A DNA stretch of 64,000 nt from Burhinus oedicnemus (taxonomy: Eukaryota > Chordata > Aves > Charadriiformes > Burhinidae): NCBI GenBank assembly GCA_008921705.1, contig VFFE01007635.1, forward strand, positions 312,417 to 376,416, read 5' to 3'. Every line of letters starts with the position of its first letter. Within the stretch, counting starts at the first letter, position 1. The notes beneath the pieces were generated by a model. The model was not told where the DNA came from and ran no database searches. It was given only the letters and a program-made list of their open reading frames with translations. The position numbers were made by a program, and so were the translations under genes. Positions 54,501 to 63,000 of the stretch are shown in pieces.

Positions 54501-56976
54501 TGTCTGATGGGACCAATCCCTTCTTCATTATGGAGGATGGGGGGAGGAAGGTAAGGGGAGGAGAAGGGATGTGAGGGAGACCTTCTATAGCTAATAGAAA
54601 GCTATCTCCTGTCAGAGAAGGGGAGACTTAGCTGCTGTTGCTCCACTGAAGATAAGGGCTGAGTATTCTCAGTTAGGTGATGCCATATGCTTCTTCCCTG
54701 GTGTACCAGCCCTTGTGTGTGCAAACTCGCCCCAGGACCTTGATCCTAACAGAACTGAAGGGAGCAAAATTGGTAATATGTTAGATGAGGCTCCAGCTCC
54801 CAAAGTAACAGCCATCTGTCTGAACTTCTGTCAGGTTGTGACAACAGCACCACAGCGCTTCAAAGTGGACATTCTCTCTGTGGATGATGGGACACCCAGG
54901 GTCGTCACCAACCTGGGTTTGCAGTGGCTGGAGTACATGGATGGCAAGGTAACTGCCTGCTTAGTTTGTTCCTCAGGCTGTTCCAGGAGAAGGAGCTTCA
55001 CAGGAGAACCTCCTGATCCTTCAGCATTTTTATTTTTGTGATAGAGAACAGGTGTCCCTCTGCACCCGAAGTGTCTTGGAAAAGGCAGGGGTGTGCAGGG
55101 ATGCCTGCACTGCAGCTCCATTAGCTAAACCAAGCAAATGTGGCTCCAGGGCACTGAATTGCTTCCTGAACCACCTCCTTCCCTTACATCAGCAGGACCA
55201 CCGAGCCTGGCTCTTCTTGGCTCTTGCAGCAGCTGTGCCGTGCAGTACAGCTCCTGCCCGCCTTCCTGGGTGGACATGTCCTGCCCCTTGTCCCTGCTCC
55301 CCAGCGCGGTATGTTTTCTGCTTTGCTGATAGCAGAGGAGTTTTGATGATGTGCCACAGCAGCCGTGGTAGAGATACATGGCTTTCAAAGAAACGTGGCA
55401 TAGGGATTTCTTGCTGTGACATTCCTTTGTTTTGCTTACATCCAAACAACACCCCGGGAAACTCTCGTGCTTGTTTTTGAGGACCCAGCATTAACTGCAA
55501 AGAAATACCTCGGTTCTTCCCAGGAAAAAGGGTTGGAAGACACCATAATAAGAAATTGTATTAAGAAGTGGCTATCTCAGCTCAAATTCCTGACTTCAGA
55601 AAAAGCACTCCTGCAGCCTCGGGCAGCTCAATTCTCTCTTTTTCTCCTGATGTTAAAGGTGTTTTCTTTTTAAAGAGAAAGCAAAACGTGGTGGAAGTGA
55701 GGCATATCCACCTGAGGTCATTTGAAAGAGGACTAGTGCAGGCTCACTAAGGCAGCATGAACTGTCCTGAGTGAATCATTCAACTTGAGGCTGTTTGCAA
55801 ATGTTTTGGGCAAAGCCAGGCCTCACCTGAGCATCGGCACAGTTCATGGAGCAGTGGTTTCCAGGTGAAACCAAAAGATTTGTTACAGCTTTTAGCCCCA
55901 GCTAGATAGGGCTGGGCAGCTTGTTCTGAATTTGCTTTTCTTTAAACCGCAATGATTTTTCTGTTAAACAAACCAGATGTGAGGCAGAATGTGAATCCTT
56001 CCTGTGCTGTCAAACACCTCGTCTGTTCAAGGCTGCTCTGTGTGCTCTGTGCTTTTACATCCCCTAGCTTTTCCCTCGTGGAGCACTGTTTGACAGAGGG
56101 ATAGTTGGGCTTTTTGGATGAACAATCAGACTTGCCCTGCTGGATCTCCAGAGTTTTACTCCCTTGGTTTGGCTTTAATCCAGGCAACCAATCTAATCAC
56201 TAAGAAGGAATTACTGACGACAGATCCTGACACGGATGACAAACAGCTGATATATGAGATAACAACTGGTCCCAGAAATGGTTACGTGGAGAACAAGCTG
56301 AAACCAGGGACAACTGTGACCACCTTTACGCAGGGTATGGAAGTTGGGCTGTATACTGTTGCTTTTCTCCTTCAGCTGCTTCAGTTTGTCAAGATAGCTT
56401 GTGTGGGGGGAAAAATAAGGTGGGAGGGGAGAAGACAAGGGGCAAATCTCAGAGGTGTGTCAAAAATAAGAATTGAACTTTGCTCTCAATTGCAGAAATC
56501 CTGTAATTTTGTATAGATGCCAACCTGTGTCCCATAGCACACCCAGGTTCTCCAGACTTGTTAGAGCCGGAGGTTTGACTCGGGACAGTAGAGAGCAATT
56601 GTAGATACTACGCATGGAGCTAATCATCACAAGGTCTGGTAGATGTTTAACCAGCCAGCGTAGAGTCAACAAGTTGTGGGAAGTTCGCTGTCGCAGGACT
56701 GAAGGGTGCTCCGTTAGGACGGGGAGGTGAGGGAGTAACTGCTTCCTCCGCCACTGTGTTCTTTCTCATTGCTGCTCCCTCCGGGCTCCCCCGGGCAGGC
56801 TGAGAGGGAACTCGCAGCGCAGCCTTTTTTTAGCATTTCTGCTCCTGCAGTTTGCAGAGCCTTGCACCACACTGCATTAGGTCCTGTACAAATGTAGTCA
56901 CTAGTTCTGCCTCTCCCTTCTCATCAGGCCCTGCCAGCCTCGCCTGGCCTCCTGTGTGCTCAGGGAAAAGAAAAGG

Positions 56977-57020
<44 letters not shown>

Positions 57021-60000
57021 AAGAGACCTATGTTATTTTAGGGCTGAAGCTTGGGAAACGTATATTATGCTGCAGAAGGTCAGAGAGCCTGAACCATCTC
57101 AGCCGGGAGACGGAGCCCTGTTAGGACATGCCAGCTTACAGAACAGAGATGAAATATGTGCTGCCCAGGCAAATTCATATTTCTTGCTGCTTTAAATTTA
57201 CCTTATTTTCAAGTGTGAGCCATTATGGATAAAGGCTAGGCAAGGGAATGTCTTGTCACAGCTTGTAGGCTGGCTTCTACCGCAGCTAAGACCAAGGAAG
57301 TTAGAAAAGCTGCTGCAGCATAAAGGGTGCTTGGAGAACCCGATCCCTGCGGCTGTGCAGATGCATATCTCCGCACTGCTCATGTATAAAACTGCCATTG
57401 AATTTCTGGGTTGGCTCAGTGGATGTCTCTTCCCAACAGAGGATGTGAACCAGGGCCTCATTCGGTACGTGATGCATGAGGAGAAGCTTCAGGAGACCAT
57501 GGACAGCTTTCAGTTCCTAGTGAAGGACAGCAAACCCAATGTGGTCAGTGGCAACATCTTCCATGTCCAGTGGTCTCTCCTCAGCTTTACATACACCAGG
57601 TAAATGTCATGGGGTTTACAGCGCTCTTCTGACAGACGGGGTCTTATCTGGAGTGAGGCAGGTTGAGCTCTGTCATATGGTATTGGACCTACAGCATAGA
57701 AATGAAATTCTGGGGCACTTACCATCATTTCTGCCTGTATTTCACTGGCACCCCATCAGGACTGAGGTCTCACTGCTGTGCACTGTAGCATCACATGTGG
57801 CATTCCTGTTGAACTAACGCTGTTGATTTTGGGGAGGGGGCAACAACAGCCAGTATGGAACTGGGAACTCACGTGCGTGACAGTGAGGAGAAGGGCCAGC
57901 TGGGTTAAACCATGGAGCAGGGTTGCTGAACAGCTGCCATCATCCGCCCAAGTCCCTGATGATTAGTGTCCCTCGGATTTCCCATGGAGGCAACAGTCAG
58001 CCTGAGTCAGACTGCGAACCTATGTGCTCTGTATCAGCGTAAACACATAGGGTTTGCTCCCCAACCTGTTATTTGTATCTGCTTGATACGTTTCCAGCTA
58101 CAATGTCAGAGAGAGCGCAGGCTCTGTGAGCGTCACCGTGAGGCGGATCGGTAACCTCAACCAGTATGCGATTGTCCTGTGCCGCACTGAGCAGGGAACG
58201 GCCACCTCCAGCTCCAGTTCACAGCCAGGAGAGCAGGACTACATGGAGTACGCAGGGCAGGTAGGTTGGGGACGCCAGGAAAAGGAAGGTCTGACCATAG
58301 AATCATTCAATCATAGAATCGTCTAGGTTGGAAGGGACCTTTAAGATCGTTGAGTCCAACTATTAACCTAACACTGCCAAGTCCACCACTAAACCGTGTC
58401 CCTAAGCCAGACATCTACCCGTCTTTCAAATACCTCCAGGGATGGCAATTCAACCACTTCCCTGGGCAGCCTGTTCCAATGTTTAACAACCCTTTCAGTG
58501 AAGACATTTTTCCTAATACCCATCCTAAACTGTGTATGCCATCAAGCCTGGATGAAAGAACTCATAAAGACACAAAGGAGATGATTTTCTTTGTAAAAAA
58601 TTGTGGTTTATTTGCTTTCAGAAGAGGATCTCTTTTTTCATCAGATTTTCATGTTGGCAGACACGCTTTGCAGCAGCGTTCTGCCAGACTACAAATGTTA
58701 CAGGCTTCCCTGAGCAGGAATGTCATTCCTGATCATGCAAAGGGCTAAAACCATGACTGAGATCAGAAGGGGTAGGGGCCTACGCACTGCATTTGCTGCT
58801 GCCTTTGACCTCCACTAGCCATTTATCCTTGGTGAAGGTCAATCTCTGATGCCACCTGTGCACAGGGTAAATGACTCAGGGTAAATGACACAGGGTAAAT
58901 GACTCAGGACAGAAAGTTTCAGAGCCCAGTCCAAAGAGAGCAGGCCACTTGCTGCCTTCCAGGTGCAGTTTGAGGAGCGGGAAGACACCAAGGCCTGCAC
59001 CATCATCATTAACGACGACGACGTCTTTGAGAGCACGGAGAGCTTCACCGTGGAGCTCAGCATGCCAGCCTACGCTCTGCTGGGGAACGTCACCCGGGCC
59101 ACGGTCACCATCACTGACACAGAGGACGAGCCCACCCTGCAGTTCGACAAGAAGACGTACCATGTCAGCGAGAGCGCTGGCTTTTTCTCTGCTCCTGTTG
59201 AAAGGAAAGGTGAGTCGAGCCGGGCAGAATGACTTTCTGTGCTTCCCTGGGGCTCTGCGGCACAGGAGGGCAAGCGGCTCCGCAGGCACCGCTGTGGGTG
59301 AGATGTGCAGGGTCTGAACCGACCTGGCAGAGAGAACGGATGGAGAGCCCTGGAGACTGTGGCCAACAGGGAACTGGGGACAAAGTGAAGCACCTGTGGA
59401 CAGACACTGAACCTATGCATAGCTGCCTAGAGCTTGGATTTTAATTCTATACTTAATAGAAACAGTTCAGTGCCTGTATCCTGCAGTCTTTTGTCACATG
59501 ACTAGGATTACTGCAAAGTTGCTGAGGAGTCTTTGCAGTATGTACCTTTGCCAGGCTCAGGCAAATGATTGTTTCCTTTAGGCAGGCAAATAAGTGACCC
59601 CCAAAACCAGTGGTGTTCCTTGGGGTTTGCTTGTTTATGATATTGGGGTGATTCTTTGATTTTTTGGAAGTAGCTTTGTGGCGCAGCTGAAATGATGAGC
59701 AACAACACAGGGCAGATATTTGGGGGTTTTTTTTTAATCTTTCCCAGCTCCGCTGTAAGATTCACCAATGCAGTTAAAGCTCCTTACTTTTGGATTCATT
59801 TCTCCTCCCAGCATGAGCAGGAGCAAACCCTTGTAATTTATTTGCTGCTTCTCTGTGATCTGGATGCTGTGTTTTACGTGGACCCTATCGCTGTACTGTA
59901 TACTCTTTAATAGGCAAATGCTACCCGTTTCCCGATCATAGTAACCAAGAGTGCAGATTTGGAGTGTGCCTGGAAGTCAGACCTAAGCCAGCTTTTATAC

Positions 60001-63000
60001 AAGTTTAGGAGCAGGGATGGTGTTCTTTTTTACTCCTTGCCCTCTTTTCTGAATGCTGTTTTATTATTTAAGTGAATGATGTCTCCACCAAATAGAGTAC
60101 AAATATTTCCATAGTGTTAAGAGTTTTTTCTGTTGCGTCTTAGGGGATACCAGCAGCACTGTGTCTGCCATCTGCTACACTGTTCCCAAATCAGCCAAGG
60201 GAAGCAGCCTTTATGTTCTGGAATCCGGCTCTGACTTCAAGTCCCGGGGGATGGCGGATGACAGCCGCATTGTTTTTGGTCCGGGTGTCACCATGATGAC
60301 GTGTGACGTCACGCTGATCGATGACAGTGAATACGAAGAAGAAGAGGAGTTTGAGATCGTATTGGCCGATGCCTCAGATAACGCACGCATTGGCAGCCGG
60401 GCTTCAGCCAACGTCTTCATCGGTGGTCCCAATGATGCCTCTACAGTGTTCCTGGGGAATGCTACTTTTACCGTCAGTGAGGCTGCAGGTGAAGAGTAGC
60501 AGGGGGCTGCCCCAGGGCTGATCCGCACCGCCTCGGGGTGCTTACCATGAAAGCATGCTTTCACCAGGAAGAGGTATTAGAAGGAGCAATTTAGGGCACA
60601 GCAGCAGAACTGTAAAAGATCTGCGGAGGGTTTCTGTTCTTCCCTCTGCCCCTGTGGGGAAGGCTGGGGGTTGTTCTCTGCAATAGCCTGTGCTGGGTGC
60701 AGGAGCAGTGGTGAAGGGAGAAGGGCATGCTGAAGGGAAAGGAGTGGTTTTGTGGTACGTGGCTGCTTTCTCATCTTGGTTCTCTTTCATGTGCGACTGG
60801 TAATGCAGGAAACATTGAGATTCCAGTCCTCCGACAGGGACCTGATCTCTCAACCCCCGTCTCGGTGTGGTGTGCCACTCGGACGTCAGACCCTCCATCT
60901 GCCAGCCCGGGAATCGATTATGTCCCCAGCTCCAGAAAAATAGAGTTCAGGCCGGGCAAGACAGAAGAGGTGAGGAGCCGCTTTGACTCCTGATGAGCCT
61001 GCTCTGTCTGGTGACGCTTCTCTCTTGTTTATGTGCATACTCTGTATTTGCTATTTGCGTGTTTTGATAATCCTCTCGGGGCCACTTGAGAATTGTTAAC
61101 GAATCTGCTAGGCACAGACTCACGTCTGATCAGCACTCCAGCCAGAGAAGATTCAGTCAGGCCACCTCTCCCAGGATAAAGATGGCTGCCTGTTCTCTGA
61201 AATGATATGCCACATTTAACTAGAACGTTGTTTCCATTGATCAATGAATTCAGAAAAGGCCTGACATAATGACTTCACATTAGACACCCAAATGTGAGTG
61301 CCGGGAAGGATGAAAGCTTTGCATCTCTAAAAGCAAGACTTCTGCTTTCCTTCCAGTTCTGCACTCTGACAATCCTGGATGATGCGCAATACCCAGTGAT
61401 AGAAGGGCTGGAGACGTTTATTGTTTATCTCAGCTCACCCCACGGAGCTGAGCTGACAAAGCCATTCCAGGCAGTCGTGGCCATTAACGACATCTTCCAA
61501 GATGGTAAGTTATCCGTGGCAGCTCTATCCGGTCCATCCTAGCCTCTTCCTTAACGTTTCCATGCAGCAGGAGGCTAGTCCAAGTTAGGTTATTTCTAGT
61601 CTGGATGTAGCCTATTTTCCTGGGATTCTTCCATTCCGTTTGGCTGCCCTGTTTCTTTCCGTGCTTCACTGTCCACAAGAGCTTGGAGTCTTTGGAAGAG
61701 CAGGAAAAATTTTCCTGTAATGTTCCCTCACTTTCAGCCACACTTTGCCTCCTCTGCTTAGAGCTCCGTCCTTTTTTCATGCTTTCTGTGAGCTGAAGTC
61801 CCCCTTAGTATGTGACAAAGTCTCACTGCACGTTTCCTTTCTCTTGTGTTTTAACGTCTCTTCGTGTTTGCTTGCCTAAGGAAACTGCACACTGTATAAT
61901 CTAACTTTGTAGTAGTCTATAATCGTTTCTGCCTTTGTAGCTTTTGTTGAGGTCTGCCCTCTTTGCTGCAAGCTGTTTGTTCTGTGCCTGTCCACAGACA
62001 GTGGGATAATGCTTTGAGACATAGCATCCATTTCAGTAGAGTCCTGATATAATCCCTTCCAGACGTGCCTCACAAACACACCATCCCTGTACCACCAGCT
62101 CTGTCTTGTTCTCCAATGATAGGGAAGGAACAAGTTTCATCAGCTCTTGGAGTCAGGTGACTGAGAGGTGACAGGCAGAGTTGCATTCTTTCTGAAGCGC
62201 GGCAGGGTCTGCTGATCCTGTGCACTGTAGAGGGTTGGTGGCAGTAAAGGTCATTTGTTTGTTTGAAACCAAATCCTGTATTGAGGCACAGTGAAGCTGC
62301 CGTTTTATTCTCTGGCAGGCAGTTCTCCCAGGGTGTATGTGCCTCGATTAGCTCCTGTCTTTCTGTGAAGCTTCATCATTGTTTGACTCTTTATTACCTC
62401 CTGCAGTACCGAGCATGCAGTTCACCAAGGATACGTACACGGTGAAGGAGAAGGAGGGTACTCTGAACATCCCCATCTTCCGCACCGGGGACCTGAGCTA
62501 TGAGTCCTCTGTCAGGTGCTACACCCAGAGCCAGACAGCAGAGGTCACGGAGGACTTTGCAGAGAGGAGAAATGCAGAGGAGTCTCGCATCACTTTCTTC
62601 AAAGGGGAGAAGGTGAGCTGAATCTGGCTTATAGTGAGAATGAAGAACCATTGATGAGAGAGGTTCAGATCTCCTCCTCAACTCTGCATTGTCAGAGGGA
62701 GCTGACAGGCTATCCAAACTGGTTTCGTAGATGCTTAAAGTCACAAATTCTTCTTGTCCTGGAAATAGGACATGACTCTGCAGGCGTTGTTTGTTTTATA
62801 ACAAAACTGGTTAAAACATGAAATGCAAATCCTCTTTGCCAGTAGGACTCAGGGTTGTTGTAGCAGAGGGCTGTCAGTTTGTGGAAGCAGGTGTCTTCAC
62901 TGCTGTATCTCATCATGTAACTGTGTGATTTGACCACACTGAAGTAGCAGCCTTAAAAATAGAAGTGTTTCTTCCAGGATTGACAGTACTTGGACATTAA

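Noticed and set aside
54715..54834. 5' extension of exon 32 in the same open frame
   Set aside because: Exon 31 ends with a good donor and exon 32 has a good acceptor; the extra residues do not resemble the protein, and removing them restores continuity.
60302..60313. Perfect CRE palindrome TGACGTCA
   Set aside because: It lies inside coding exon 37, where it encodes Cys-Asp-Val-Thr; no promoter context, so it is most simply coding sequence.
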